NCBI GenBank assembly: GCA_002631715.1 | Contig: MRSX01000008.1 | Coordinates: forward strand, 1 to 64,000 | Direction of reading: 5' to 3' | DNA: 64,000 bases | From: Candidatus Porisulfidus sp. TsSOB | Lineage (GTDB): Bacteria; Pseudomonadota; Gammaproteobacteria; Poriferisulfidales; Poriferisulfidaceae | Shown: positions 18,539 to 28,355 of the stretch, piece after piece | Layout of the letters: the number at the start of each line of letters is the position of its first letter | How positions within the stretch are numbered: position 1 is the first letter of the stretch | Notes under the pieces: generated by a model | The model's input: the letters and a program-made list of their open reading frames with translations, nothing else | Told to the model about the DNA's origin: nothing | The model's database searches: none | Translations under genes and position numbers: made by a program

Positions 18539-20581
18539 ATGGTTGACTATCTCATCGTGACATTTGTCCGAGAGGAGTATGAGGCCGTTCTGCAGCGGTT
18601 TCGGGATCCTCACGACCGCGCTGTTTCGGGAGTCCCCGGCGATACCCGAGTATTGCAGGTGGTGACGAGGGCTGGTCAAGACGCCACCGTCGCAATTGCC
18701 AGAACCGCTAGCGAGGGCAATGTGTCGGCACAAGATGCGGTACTTGAACTGATTGCTGAGCAGCAACCAAGGCTAGTTCTTGCCGTCGGTATTGCAGGTG
18801 CAGTGCCTACGAACGATATCTTTTTGGGCGACGTGGTGCTCGCAAAGGACGTCCACGACCTGACGCGCGGTGCTGAGACTGCTACCGGTAGAGAGGAAGC
18901 AACGGCGAGCTCCTACTTGATGAACGCTGTCAAGGACTTTGTCGCAAACGTGACGATGGACGACTTTAAGGAATGGCAGGAACGAGTCACATCCATCACC
19001 CGGCCCCGAGTGGAAGGAATCGGTAACTCATGGACTGGTGATGAAGAGTGGGACAAGAAGATAAACGAGACTCTTGAAGAAAACGAGGAACGTATCCGAC
19101 CGATAGTCGTCGACGGTGTAATTGCTAGCTCCGATCACCTCGTGAAGTCAAAAGATTTCATGGAACATCGTCTACTTGTCGACCGCCGCATTATGGCCAA
19201 CGACATGGAGTCAGCAGGCGTAGCAAAGGCTTGCGAAAGAAAAGAGGTGCCGTTGCTCATTCTCCGTTGCATAAGCGACATCGTTGGTCACGCGAGGAGC
19301 GATGCCTGGAAGCGCTACGCATGCAAAGTCGTTGCGGAATGTGCGTGGGAGGTTGTGAATATCGAGTCTGTCGACACAATCGAAGGCAAGCTCAAGAGCG
19401 AAGAGTCAGAACTCTCAGACGCCACAAGAGGCGTCATCAAATCGTTGAACGCGACACTCGCTCGGATTAGAAGCGATGCGACCAGCGAAAACGCATCTAC
19501 GTGCCGAGACGCGTTTAACCTCTTTAAGGAACTCCCAAATGAGCTAAGGAGGCCATGGGCTCCCGAGCTGTTTGACACTCTTGATCGACCGATGAAGTAC
19601 TTGGGCGACAAGAGGCTAGTTCTCGACGTTGCTAAGGCTTGCATTGAGTGCTGCAGCGGTATGGACTTAGACGACAAGACTGCGGAGTGCCAAGCTAGAG
19701 CAAGGATTTGCGGTACGTCATGGGCCTACCAAAGGATGGGCGACTTGGGGTTGGCGGAACAAGAAGCCCAACAGAGCGTGCGGGTTAGCGAAGGAATAAG
19801 TTCGCGCAAAAACCTAGCATTTTGCAAGAAGTGTCTGGGACGACTTAAGCGATTGCGAGCTGAGGCGGAGCCCAGCTTGGAAGTAAAGCGCGTGTTCTTC
19901 GAGGAAAGTGTGCATTGTCTTCGCGAGGCCATTTCTCTCTTTGGCGATCTCTATGAACCTGACGATCCCGAGGTTGGCGATTGTTACAGCTTGTTGGGGA
20001 GGACATACCTCAGTGCAGGGGATGTTCGCAGGGCATACGATTGCGCTATGGAAGCGATGAGTCGAATCAAGCCCGACTCAAAGGACTACCTAGACCTCAG
20101 GATACTGGAAGGGGACATCTGTTTGGCCACGGGGGAGAAGACGAAAGCCTTGGAAGCGTTCGATGAGGTGATCGACCTGACGTCGGAACAAGACTACCAG
20201 ATATCAGAAATTGTGGCTAGGGCTCACCGTCAAAAGGCACAGGCGTTGATGCGAACGGGTCGAGACGAAGATGCGAAACTTGCGTTCGCCGAGGCGCAGC
20301 GGATCTGGGAGTGCTATGGGGAGGACAACCTAGCTGCCGAGGCGGAATGGGGTGGGATTCTGGCTTCTAGGATGTTGGAACGACGGACGATTCTGTTGCT
20401 GGAAGCGGAAGAGCCAATAGTGCGATGCGAAACCGTGAAACTTTATAGGGAAGAGCAGGAAAAGCAATCGAAACGCAATCGAAGAGTTGTAGCACAGAGG
20501 ATCAGGGCTGATGATACGGTCTGGAGAAACCTCATTAGGGAGGTGAAACATCGGCAGGCCCTAGGTTCTGGATCGGGCTAG
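18539..20581 (+). CDS. Nucleoside-phosphorylase-like domain fused to TPR repeats; candidate defence effector
   Basis: A 680-residue two-part protein. Residues about 1-275 are a PNP/UDP phosphorylase superfamily domain close to MTA/SAH nucleosidase: LVLAVGIAGAV (79-89), the purine/ribose-binding NDMESAGVAKACE (221-233) and the catalytic-Asp segment ILRCISDIVG (241-250). Residues about 300-640 are helical repeats of TPR type, for instance GRTYLSAGDVRRAYDCAMEA and GDICLATGEKTKALEAFDEV. Phosphorylase-superfamily domains serve as ATP- or nucleotide-cleaving effectors in several anti-phage systems, and TPRs are common sensors. That role is inferred here. A strong GGAGG lies upstream. The stop TAG abuts the ATG of the metalloprotease gene. 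No close named system is recognised. Confidence 0.8.
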   Translation: MVDYLIVTFVREEYEAVLQRFRDPHDRAVSGVPGDTRVLQVVTRAGQDATVAIARTASEGNVSAQDAVLELIAEQQPRLVLAVGIAGAVPTNDIFLGDVVLAKDVHDLTRGAETATGREEATASSYLMNAVKDFVANVTMDDFKEWQERVTSITRPRVEGIGNSWTGDEEWDKKINETLEENEERIRPIVVDGVIASSDHLVKSKDFMEHRLLVDRRIMANDMESAGVAKACERKEVPLLILRCISDIVGHARSDAWKRYACKVVAECAWEVVNIESVDTIEGKLKSEESELSDATRGVIKSLNATLARIRSDATSENASTCRDAFNLFKELPNELRRPWAPELFDTLDRPMKYLGDKRLVLDVAKACIECCSGMDLDDKTAECQARARICGTSWAYQRMGDLGLAEQEAQQSVRVSEGISSRKNLAFCKKCLGRLKRLRAEAEPSLEVKRVFFEESVHCLREAISLFGDLYEPDDPEVGDCYSLLGRTYLSAGDVRRAYDCAMEAMSRIKPDSKDYLDLRILEGDICLATGEKTKALEAFDEVIDLTSEQDYQISEIVARAHRQKAQALMRTGRDEDAKLAFAEAQRIWECYGEDNLAAEAEWGGILASRMLERRTILLLEAEEPIVRCETVKLYREEQEKQSKRNRRVVAQRIRADDTVWRNLIREVKHRQALGSGSG

Positions 20582-21310
20582 ATGGCGCGGCGAGACTATT
20601 GGAAAACTGCTGCAGCGCAACGCGTGAGGCAGATCTCTGGGCTGAAGGATATCGATCAGGCTATCGCGAAAATCGCTGAAGATTTGATGGATGGCTTGGA
20701 CGGACCTCCGACCGACTTGGAGGTATTGGCCCATCGAGTCGACGTTACGGATATTCGCCAAGACGGCGCGATGTTGGTGCCGGGAGAACTTCGAAAGCTG
20801 CGTGATGGACTGGTCGTGTTTCTGCTACCTAACCTGACCAAGACTCGGCGCCGATTCACACTTGCGCATGAACTCGGCCATGCCTTTTTTGAGAGGACTG
20901 GGCGACGGCCGCCCCCGAGTCGAGAGCTTGAACAACTTTGCGACAAATTTGCCGCCGAGTTCTTGATGCCTCGACGCATGTTTGTCTCGTTTGCGGGTCA
21001 GCACCCGGATCTTCCACGAGTCCATGAACTCTGTCAAAGATTTGAGACGGGCCTGTTGTCGACGCTCGGGCGAGTCTCAGACATCTATCGCTATCGGGCG
21101 ATTGAGTTGCGGGGCGGTGAAGTGGTTTGGCGCCGTAGATTGAGTGCGCCAGCGTTGCATCAAGTCAGTGACCAACTACAAGCGTTGTGCGGTGAGGCTG
21201 GAAACGAGGTCATCGACTTGTACGAAAGGGGGGGATACTCGAGGTGGAATCTTGAGTGGAAGATGCTTGGAGGCGAGAACCATAGAATAGGATTATTGCA
21301 TCCAGCATAG
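20582..21310 (+). CDS. ImmA/IrrE-family zinc metallopeptidase
   Basis: A 242-residue protein with the ImmA/IrrE (COG2856-like) peptidase core. TLAHELGHAFFE carries the HExxH zinc motif at residues 96-100, and LCDKFAAEFLMPRRMF at about 119-134 supplies the acidic third ligand and the conserved FA..LMP helix. Known members cleave repressors (ImmA/ImmR, IrrE/DdrO) and so switch on mobile elements or stress genes. Here the gene starts on the base after the stop of the phosphorylase/TPR gene, so the two are almost certainly co-translated. I infer a protease-effector pair in which cleavage releases or restrains the neighbour. No XRE-type repressor is seen beside it. Confidence 0.85.
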   Translation: MARRDYWKTAAAQRVRQISGLKDIDQAIAKIAEDLMDGLDGPPTDLEVLAHRVDVTDIRQDGAMLVPGELRKLRDGLVVFLLPNLTKTRRRFTLAHELGHAFFERTGRRPPPSRELEQLCDKFAAEFLMPRRMFVSFAGQHPDLPRVHELCQRFETGLLSTLGRVSDIYRYRAIELRGGEVVWRRRLSAPALHQVSDQLQALCGEAGNEVIDLYERGGYSRWNLEWKMLGGENHRIGLLHPA

Positions 21311-21612
21311 GAGTGAACGTAGTGCGGGCGTTTTGAAGGATGTGGAAAGCGATTTAGATGGGTGCGTCGAGACTGACATGTCCGACTTGGAGGCTAGGCG
21401 AGTGCTGAGTCAACGGGTCAGGTTGACCTGAGGTTGAAGATGGTCGGGGACCACCCGAAGCATTCGATTCGAGCCGGTGAGGGGATTGAATCTGCAAAAA
21501 TACCATATTAGTGACGCTACCTCCACTTCTCCATATTTACAGCAAAGGCACACCCCGCCAATTCGATATACTGTGCGCCACGCTGATTTCTCTGTATAGC
21601 CTCGATTGACCC
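21311..21612. other. Intergenic stretch at the end of the accessory module
   Basis: I see no convincing gene in these 302 bases. At 21516-21526 the sequence gctacctccac matches 10 of 11 bases of the ssrA 3' end (gccacctccac), a very weak candidate for an attachment-site remnant. No integrase or clear direct repeat accompanies it. The fdxA promoter must lie in the last part, but no strong -35/-10 pair stands out. Confidence 0.4.
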
Positions 21613-21936
21613 ATGACATTCGTCGTCCTCGAAGACTGCATCAAATGTAAATACACTGATTGTGTGGAAGTCTGCCCGGTTGAATGTTTCCACGAAGGTC
21701 CGAATTTTCTGGTGATCGACCCCGAAGAGTGCATCGACTGCGCTCTGTGTGTGCCGGAATGTCCGATCGATGCCATCGTGCCAGAAAAAGACATCCCCGA
21801 GAATCAGCTGGAGTTCCTCCAGATTAATGCAGACCTAGCAAGCGAATGGCCGGAAATCAGCCGCCAGAAACCTCCCCCGCCCGACGCAGACGAGTGGCGT
21901 GGCAAGCCCGGGAAAAGAGCGCTGCTCGAACTCTGA
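21613..21936 (+). CDS. fdxA: Seven-iron ferredoxin FdxA
   Basis: A 107-residue small electron carrier with one [3Fe-4S] and one [4Fe-4S] cluster. The N-terminal cysteines [18 protein letters not shown] and the second set [17 protein letters not shown] show the FdxA pattern, and the long C-terminal tail with [15 protein letters not shown] is typical of the proteobacterial form. It lies directly upstream of a nuclease gene, with the ATG right after its stop. The electron partner is unknown; the two nearby Fe-S DNA repair proteins make a link tempting but unproven. Confidence 0.95.
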   Translation: MTFVVLEDCIKCKYTDCVEVCPVECFHEGPNFLVIDPEECIDCALCVPECPIDAIVPEKDIPENQLEFLQINADLASEWPEISRQKPPPPDADEWRGKPGKRALLEL

Positions 21937-24738
21937 ATGAGGCGGATTGCCTGCCCCCTGCATATGCCGCTTGGGGGGCATTGCGCCAAAACCATACTGG
22001 AACACCACGCGGCAGCCCTGCCGGATCTGACTCACCTTGCAATCCTGGTGCCGAATGTTACGTCGGGCCGGGCCCTGCGATCGGCATTGCTTGATCACAC
22101 CGGATCCGACCACCAGGGATTACTTCTGCCTCCCATCCTGACTTTCCCGGCATGGGCACGGCAGCACAGCCGCTTCGATGGCACGGAAAACCATTTGTCT
22201 GAACTGCTTGACTTGGTGGCCGCCCTGCAAAAAAGCGAGACTTTGCGGTCTCTAGAGCAAGCGGACTCCTGGTCGCTCGCCCGCGAAATGATGGAATTAT
22301 TTGATCAGCTGTGGCTCAACGAAATCTCATTGCCATCGGATCAGGAAGAATTGACCTCACGGCTTCAGGATTCCTACCATATTGCCGATGAACCTCCTGA
22401 ACAATTAGGCAACGAGGCCCGTATCATCCACCTGCTGTGGACTGCTTGGAGTAAAGGTTCAGGGAACTTCCTCAGTTCAGGAAAATACTATCGCGAGGCT
22501 TTGCGACACCTGGCTCCCCCTCCGGAAACGCAAGCCATCTACGTCTGTGGCCACGACCGGCTAGCGGCAGCCGAAATCGAAGCACTTGAGCGACTCGACC
22601 AGGAAATTCCGGTTTCCATTCTCACCCGATCCAAATCTCTCATTTCTCTGGATGCAGAGCTATACACCGAGAGCACTTCGCCCTCTCCCTATGCCACTGT
22701 CCTCCAAGAGGCTTTTGCGCAAGAGGAATCCACCATGGCGGAGTGTGCGCGAGCCTGCCAGGCAGATTGTCCTGAAGATCCTCTGAAGGGTCGGCTTGCC
22801 ACTTTTGTTGCGGAACAGGCGGAGCCTCACGCCCGCGCGATCGACATCCAGATCCGGCGCTGGCTAAAAGAAGGCCATCGGAATATCGGGCTGGTCACAG
22901 AGGATCGCAAATTGGCACGCCGGGTTCGCGCCTTGCTGGAACGCGCTGGCATCCAGATCCAGGACTATGCCGGTTGGGCTCTCTCCACCACAAGTGCAGC
23001 CAGTACGATCGAGCGGTGGCTCGAATGCTTGAACCAGGAATTCCACTACTTGGCGCTTCTGGACATTCTTAAATCTCCATTCGTGCGCCTGAAAGGAACC
23101 TCCAGCGAACCAGACCGAATCGGAGACTTCGAACATCTTCTGTATCGCTGCAATATTCACAGTGGTCTGGAAAACTATCGACAGGCCGCAGATGGAGAAC
23201 CTGACTGGCTGGACATGCTGGAGCAGATCGAGCAAGCTGCCCGCCCCTTGCTGGCACTGCGAGAGTCGACCGGTGGAGAGTATATGCGGGCCCTGCTGGA
23301 GAGCCTGGATCTTCTAGGCTGCCGAGCCTGCCTGACCAGTGACGAAGTCGGGAAGCAGGTTTTGTCGGAACTGGACCGCATGTGTTTCCAGTTGTCGCAA
23401 AGCAAGACCCGGCTGCCGAAATCCCAGTGGGATGCCTTGTTGCGCTGGACGCTGGAACAACAAAACTTCCGACACAGATCCTCTCAAGACTTGGTTTCTT
23501 TGATCAAACTCAACCATGCCCATCTCGCCCGATTCGACGGCTTGATCGTCGCCGGCATGGACTCCCGCCACTATCCGGGCACGGATTCCTCTTTCCTCGT
23601 ATTCAACGACTCGGTTCGCGGCGATTTGGGGCTACTTACCCGCACCGAACTCAAGAAACTGGATTTGCAACGATTCCTGTCCCTGATTCTGTCATCCGAG
23701 CAGGTTCTCCTGACCTATCAGAAAACCGATCAGGATGAACCGCTCCTGCCGAGCATCTGGTGGACCCAGATCGACGTATTCCATCGCCTAGCGTACAAGG
23801 CTTCACTCAAAGAACCGTCCTTGTCCGTACTTAGCCTGCATCCGGATGCCTGGGTACGGCCTCCCGGACTTCGGATTCGCGAGACTGCCTCCGAAATCAT
23901 GCCGCATCCTCCCGCCAGCCCGGACCTGCTGCCAAGCAACATTTCGGCCAGCGGGCACCAGGCCTTGGTTGATTGTCCCTACCGCTTCTATGTCCGAGAC
24001 ATGCTCCGTATCCGGGAAACCGACATGATCCACGAGGAAATGGATAACTTGGAGTTCGGCAACTATGTCCATCAATGCCTGAATGCCTTCCATTCTGGTC
24101 TCCCTGGCGCTCCAGGACCGTGGCAAGGTCAGATAGACGGGCGCGAGGCTGCCGCGTTCAGGCTATTGCAAGAAATCGGGGTGTATTTCATGGGCCGGCT
24201 GACGCCGAGCCCCTCAAACATTGTGTTCTTGGAGCGATGGAGATCCATCGCGCAGCGCTACGTGGAGCTACAACAATCTTATGAAAAACATCATGTTATT
24301 CTGGAAAGTGAAAAGGAAGTAGAGCATAAAGTCGACGAAGGGTTGATGCTTTGCGGGCGTATTGACCGGATGGACGAGGATCAGGACGGGAATCGTATCG
24401 TGATCGACTACAAGACTGGCTCCAAAAGAATCTCCAAGGATGAAGTACAAAGCGGCGAACAGGTTCAATTAACCAGCTATGCGCTGATGACGGAACCCAT
24501 CGGGCGAGCCGAGTACTGGTGGCTAAGCCAAGATCCGCAAAAAAAAATACCTTTGACGTCCGTGGAGGGCGAATTTCTGGAGGTGCTCGGCCGAAAAGTG
24601 CACGGCCGGCTACGTAAGATGTTTCGGGACTTGCGCGCAAGCCACGAAATGCCGGCTCATGGAGACGAAGCGACTTGTGCTTTTTGCTATGCCCAAGGAG
24701 TGTGTCGCAAAGACGTGGAAATCGGAAATTCCGCGTAA
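21937..24738 (+). CDS. AddB-like PD-(D/E)XK nuclease with an Fe-S cluster, inactive-helicase type
   Basis: A 933-residue protein resembling the 'probable DNA repair protein' family related to AddB. The C-terminal RecB-like nuclease has CGRIDRMDEDQDG and IVIDYKTGSK (the D...DxK catalytic set), and cysteines in LVDCPYRFY and CAFCYAQGVC (914-923) that fit the 4Fe-4S staple of AddB/Cas4-type nucleases. The N-terminal half looks like a UvrD-type helicase fold, but no Walker A (GxxGxGKT) is visible. AddB proteins normally act with an AddA helicase-nuclease at double-strand ends; no addA is in the window. The start is immediately after the fdxA stop, so the two genes are coupled. Confidence 0.8.
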   Translation: MRRIACPLHMPLGGHCAKTILEHHAAALPDLTHLAILVPNVTSGRALRSALLDHTGSDHQGLLLPPILTFPAWARQHSRFDGTENHLSELLDLVAALQKSETLRSLEQADSWSLAREMMELFDQLWLNEISLPSDQEELTSRLQDSYHIADEPPEQLGNEARIIHLLWTAWSKGSGNFLSSGKYYREALRHLAPPPETQAIYVCGHDRLAAAEIEALERLDQEIPVSILTRSKSLISLDAELYTESTSPSPYATVLQEAFAQEESTMAECARACQADCPEDPLKGRLATFVAEQAEPHARAIDIQIRRWLKEGHRNIGLVTEDRKLARRVRALLERAGIQIQDYAGWALSTTSAASTIERWLECLNQEFHYLALLDILKSPFVRLKGTSSEPDRIGDFEHLLYRCNIHSGLENYRQAADGEPDWLDMLEQIEQAARPLLALRESTGGEYMRALLESLDLLGCRACLTSDEVGKQVLSELDRMCFQLSQSKTRLPKSQWDALLRWTLEQQNFRHRSSQDLVSLIKLNHAHLARFDGLIVAGMDSRHYPGTDSSFLVFNDSVRGDLGLLTRTELKKLDLQRFLSLILSSEQVLLTYQKTDQDEPLLPSIWWTQIDVFHRLAYKASLKEPSLSVLSLHPDAWVRPPGLRIRETASEIMPHPPASPDLLPSNISASGHQALVDCPYRFYVRDMLRIRETDMIHEEMDNLEFGNYVHQCLNAFHSGLPGAPGPWQGQIDGREAAAFRLLQEIGVYFMGRLTPSPSNIVFLERWRSIAQRYVELQQSYEKHHVILESEKEVEHKVDEGLMLCGRIDRMDEDQDGNRIVIDYKTGSKRISKDEVQSGEQVQLTSYALMTEPIGRAEYWWLSQDPQKKIPLTSVEGEFLEVLGRKVHGRLRKMFRDLRASHEMPAHGDEATCAFCYAQGVCRKDVEIGNSA

Positions 24739-24752
24739 TCCACCTTTTCTGG

Positions 24753-24770
24753 CCATCGCTGCAGCGATGG
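24753..24770. terminator. Perfect 18-bp palindrome between convergent genes
   Basis: ccatcgctgcagcgatgg is a perfect inverted repeat followed by ttatttcttt. It lies between the nuclease gene (plus) and the uracil-DNA glycosylase gene (minus) and could end transcription from the left; the T run is interrupted, so the terminator call is moderate. Confidence 0.5.
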
Positions 24771-24778
24771 TTATTTCT

Positions 24779-25579
24779 TTAAGATGCTGCTTCCCGGTCC
24801 GCTGCGGTTCCTGCCTCGAGAGAATTGGTTTTTACACCCAGCTCTTCAAGTGTCTTGCATAGCAGGAGGAGATCTTCCAGCGATTGAGCCTTCCCTTGCG
24901 GCCGACGGAGCAGATAGGCCGGGTGGTAGGTGGGAATGACGGGGATTCCCGATTTTGACATCTCAAACACGGTACCGCGCAACCGACCAATGGGCGTTTC
25001 CACTCCTAAAAGGTTGTGTACAGCCACGGCACCCAGCGCCAGTATGACTTTTGGTCGGATCAATTCAATTTGGCGATCCAGGTAGGGTCGGCATGCCTCT
25101 GCCTGCTCCGGTGTCGGATTCTCATTGTTTGGTGGACGACATTTCAAGATGTTCGCAATGAATACCTGCTCTCGGCTCAGTCCGATTGCTGCCAGCATGC
25201 TATCCAGTAGCTTCCCGGCTCGACCGACGAATGGTTCTCCCTGGGCATCTTCATCTGCTCCGGGCGCCTCACCAATCAACATCAGGTCTGCGTTCTCATT
25301 TCCCACACCGAAGACCGTATTCTTCCGAGTCCGATGCAATTCGCACAGAACGCATCCCGAAACCTCCTTGCGTATCACACGCCATTTGCGAAGGTGTTGT
25401 GCGTCGGCGTCAAGCGTCAGGGTCGTGGTGGACTTCTCTTCTTCGATCTCTTCAGCAGCCTCGGGGGTCGCTAAATCACCATCTCCCTGTGATTCCTTTG
25501 CTGCCCCATCTGCTGTACTCTGATTTCGATGGCTCCATCGACTCAGGCCCAACTCTTCGAGGTGTGGATCACTAGGCAT
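24779..25579 (-). CDS. Family-4 uracil-DNA glycosylase (Fe-S type)
   Basis: A 266-residue enzyme that removes uracil from DNA in base excision repair. Motif A is [20 protein letters not shown], motif [15 protein letters not shown]; four cysteines in [17 protein letters not shown] and EACRPYL fit the 4Fe-4S ligands of family 4. About 65 N-terminal residues are low-complexity and acidic (EEIEEEKS) and not part of the fold. The start at 25579 is kept though a shorter version is possible. It faces the nuclease gene and follows leuA on the same strand after 30 bp. Confidence 0.93.
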   Translation of the reverse strand: MPSDPHLEELGLSRWSHRNQSTADGAAKESQGDGDLATPEAAEEIEEEKSTTTLTLDADAQHLRKWRVIRKEVSGCVLCELHRTRKNTVFGVGNENADLMLIGEAPGADEDAQGEPFVGRAGKLLDSMLAAIGLSREQVFIANILKCRPPNNENPTPEQAEACRPYLDRQIELIRPKVILALGAVAVHNLLGVETPIGRLRGTVFEMSKSGIPVIPTYHPAYLLRRPQGKAQSLEDLLLLCKTLEELGVKTNSLEAGTAADREAAS

Positions 25580-25609
25580 GACTTTTCTGGCGGATATCAG
25601 GCTCTCGCT

Positions 25610-27148
25610 TTATATGTGATCCAGTTGCGGATGCATTCGGCCGGGTTCTCGGATCAGTTTCCCAAGCGCATTCAGGTACGCATGCGCAGAAGCAATGACG
25701 ATGTCCGTGTGTGCGCCCTGCCCATTGACCACTACGCCATTTTTTCTCAGGCGCACGGTCACTTCGCCCTGGGCATCTGTCCCGGTCGTGATGTTGTTGA
25801 CCGAATACAACTGTAATTCGGACTCTGAATTGACGATATTCTCAATCGCTCTGAATGATGCGTCGACTGGCCCTCCTCCAGAGGCTTCCCCGTCGAATTG
25901 CTCATTGCCCCGTGCCAAGGTGACACGCGCTACAGGCGTTGTCCCGACTTTCGAAGTGACTTCGAGGTCAACCAGCTGATAAACCCCTTGATCCGATTGA
26001 TCGGCTTCCACCAGCGCCAATCTCCGCAGATCATCGTCATAGATTTCATGCTTGCGATCCGCCAGTTCCTTGAAATGGGTGAAAAAGGCATCCATTTCGT
26101 CATCCTCGATCATGAGGCCGAGCTTCTGGATGCGATCCATGATGGCACGTCGTCCGGAATGCTTACCCAAGACGATTCGATTGTCGGACCAACCTACATC
26201 CTGAGCACGCATGATTTCATAGGTTTCCCGGTACTTGAGTACGCCATCCTGATGAATACCGGATTCGTGCGCAAATGCATTGGCTCCTACGATTGCCTTA
26301 TTCGGCTGTACTGGAAAACCCGTCACGCTGGAAACAAGGCGTGAGGTTGGCACGATCTGGGTCGTGTCGATCTCAGTATCGCAATCAAACACGTCTTGGC
26401 GCGTACGCACGGCCATGACGATCTCTTCAAGTGAGGCATTCCCTGCCCGCTCTCCCAAACCATTGATCGTGCATTCGACCTGACGGGCACCATGGCGCAC
26501 AGCTGACAGAGAGTTGGCGACAGCCAAGCCCAGGTCGTTATGGCAGTGAACCGAAAACACAGCCTGATCCGAATTCGGAATACGTCCGATCAACTCTCCC
26601 ACCAGTTCGCCAAACTGGAATGGCAGGCTGTATCCCACCGTATCTGGAATATTGATAGTTCCGGCTCCCGCCGCGATCACCGCCTCGACGATTCGGCACA
26701 GGAAATCTCTCTCCGAACGCCCGGCGTCCTCTGGGGAGAATTCCACATCATCGGTATATTTCCGAGCCCGTTTCACCGCCGCTACGGCATGGTCGATCAC
26801 CTGTTCCGGCTGCATATGGAGTTTTTGCTCCATATGAATTGGAGAGGTCGCGATGAATGTGTGGATGCGGGGGCGTGCGGCCGTCCTCAGTGCTTCGCCA
26901 GCCCGATCGATGTCCTTGTCCAAGGCACGCGCCAGGCCGCAGACCGTACTGCCAGTAACCGCCTTTCCGATCTGCTTTACGGATTCGAATTCGTCCGGAC
27001 TGGCAATCGGAAATCCCGCTTCAATGACATCGACACGCATTTTTTCCAAGGCACGGGCGATATTCAGCTTCTCGTCCCTTGTCATGGAAGCCCCGGGGCT
27101 CTGCTCACCGTCCCGGAGTGTGGTGTCGAAAATGATCAACTTGTCCAT
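25610..27148 (-). CDS. leuA: 2-Isopropylmalate synthase LeuA
   Basis: LeuA condenses acetyl-CoA with 2-ketoisovalerate in the first step of leucine synthesis. The 512-residue protein has the catalytic start [66 protein letters not shown], and a C-terminal regulatory domain (FRAIENIV... ) that confers leucine feedback inhibition in the family. The start at 27148 is chosen by homology over an in-frame extension to 27178. It stands apart from livF by about 300 bp. Confidence 0.96.
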   Translation of the reverse strand: MDKLIIFDTTLRDGEQSPGASMTRDEKLNIARALEKMRVDVIEAGFPIASPDEFESVKQIGKAVTGSTVCGLARALDKDIDRAGEALRTAARPRIHTFIATSPIHMEQKLHMQPEQVIDHAVAAVKRARKYTDDVEFSPEDAGRSERDFLCRIVEAVIAAGAGTINIPDTVGYSLPFQFGELVGELIGRIPNSDQAVFSVHCHNDLGLAVANSLSAVRHGARQVECTINGLGERAGNASLEEIVMAVRTRQDVFDCDTEIDTTQIVPTSRLVSSVTGFPVQPNKAIVGANAFAHESGIHQDGVLKYRETYEIMRAQDVGWSDNRIVLGKHSGRRAIMDRIQKLGLMIEDDEMDAFFTHFKELADRKHEIYDDDLRRLALVEADQSDQGVYQLVDLEVTSKVGTTPVARVTLARGNEQFDGEASGGGPVDASFRAIENIVNSESELQLYSVNNITTGTDAQGEVTVRLRKNGVVVNGQGAHTDIVIASAHAYLNALGKLIREPGRMHPQLDHI

Positions 27149-27252
27149 TTCTGGATATTCCCTAGGCTTTGGCCCCACTATTGCAGGGGCATTAGGTCAA
27201 CTGTTGGTTTCAGGCGTTTTACGCGCCAAATCGATTATAGAGTCGTGTAATT

Positions 27253-27316
27253 CTGCCGCTATCGCGGCAGCAGGGAAGCAGAGCGAAGCAAAGCAACACG
27301 GTGCGCGACCGTGTTG
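27253..27316 (-). terminator. Two adjacent hairpins between livF and leuA
   Basis: ctgccgctatcgcggcag (27253-27270) folds into a 7-bp stem, and caacacggt...accgtgttg (27294-27316) into a 9-bp stem. They fill part of the 297-bp gap between the livF stop and the leuA start, both on minus. No T tract follows either, so they could end the transporter mRNA only weakly or form a leuA leader. No leucine-rich leader peptide was found. The rest of the gap shows no gene. Confidence 0.4.
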
Positions 27317-27445
27317 GGGGAATGGAAATCGTACGAACTTTTCATCATGGTGTCAGTCGGTACGGCCTCTAGAATAACCCAATTTCGACTTTTCCGCCAA
27401 CGAGAATCGGCAAATACCTGCTCGCAGGGTCGCAGGAGACTCCAA

Positions 27446-28252
27446 TCAGGCGAACGAAGGCCGCCGGCGGTGGTAGTGCTTGACGTCGCGGAAGCTTTCG
27501 TCGCCTTCATCGGCTCCAGCCCCCAAATACAGTGCCTGCACGTCTGCCCGCCCCATCAGTTCCTCGGAAGGCCCACGCAGCATAACGCGTCCGTTTTCAA
27601 CCACATAGGCTTCAGTCGCGTACTTGAGCGCGATCCGGGCATTTTGCTCGGCAACCAGGAAACTCACCCCTTCATTCTTGTTGAGGCTCTGCACGATCTC
27701 GAACACTTCTTCAACTAACTGCGGAGCAATACCCATGGACGGCTCGTCAAGCAGAATGAGTTTCGGGCGAGACATCAAAGCCCGGCCGATGGCCACCATC
27801 TGCTGCTCGCCGCCGGAGGTGAAGCCAGCTTCACTTTTCCTGCGTACTTTGATGCGGGGGAAGTATTCGTAGACCAACTCCAGATCCTTTTTCGCCTGCG
27901 CACGGTCTTCATGGATGAATGCGCCGGTCATCAAGTTTTCTTCCACCGTCAAGTGTGCGAAGCAGTGCCGCCCTTCCAGCACCTGCGAGACGCCACTTTT
28001 CACCAGGTCATACGCGCTCATCCCTGCGGTGTCTTCACCGAGAAGCTCAATCGAACCCTTGCTGATCTGGCCACGTTCGGCTGGCAACAGGTTGGAGCAT
28101 GCCTTGAGGGTCGTGGTCTTGCCCGCCCCGTTGGCACCCAGCAGTGAAACGATATCTCCTTTCTTTACCTGCAGGCTGATGCCGCGCAAGGCCAGAATCA
28201 CGCGGGCATAAGTGACTTCGATATTGTTGATGGACAGTAAGACATCACTCAT
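27446..28252 (-). CDS. ABC transporter ATP-binding protein, LivF type
   Basis: One of two ATPases of a branched-chain-amino-acid-family (HAAT) importer. The 268-residue protein shows Walker A LLGANGAGKTTTLKA, the signature SGGEQQMVAIGRALM, Walker B LILLDEPSMGIAP and the switch histidine replaced in this family by glutamine-rich VAEQNARIAL. The C-terminal tail HYHRRRPSF is unusual and basic. It is the last gene of the operon, separated from the substrate-binding protein gene by a stable hairpin. The symbol livF is not assigned because the substrate is uncertain. Confidence 0.9.
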   Translation of the reverse strand: MSDVLLSINNIEVTYARVILALRGISLQVKKGDIVSLLGANGAGKTTTLKACSNLLPAERGQISKGSIELLGEDTAGMSAYDLVKSGVSQVLEGRHCFAHLTVEENLMTGAFIHEDRAQAKKDLELVYEYFPRIKVRRKSEAGFTSGGEQQMVAIGRALMSRPKLILLDEPSMGIAPQLVEEVFEIVQSLNKNEGVSFLVAEQNARIALKYATEAYVVENGRVMLRGPSEELMGRADVQALYLGAGADEGDESFRDVKHYHRRRPSFA

Positions 28253-28355
28253 GTTCCTGGCTCCAGTTGTATGGGGCTGAGTCTGATGCGAAGCGGAGTA
28301 CGCTTGGCGTCAGAGGCAACCTTTTCTACTCATCCCTCCTTGAGGGAAGAGGTCA

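Noticed and set aside
21516-21526. attR-like copy of the ssrA 3' end
   Set aside because: Only 10 of 11 bases match, with no integrase or longer repeat; kept as a remark, not as an attachment-site feature.
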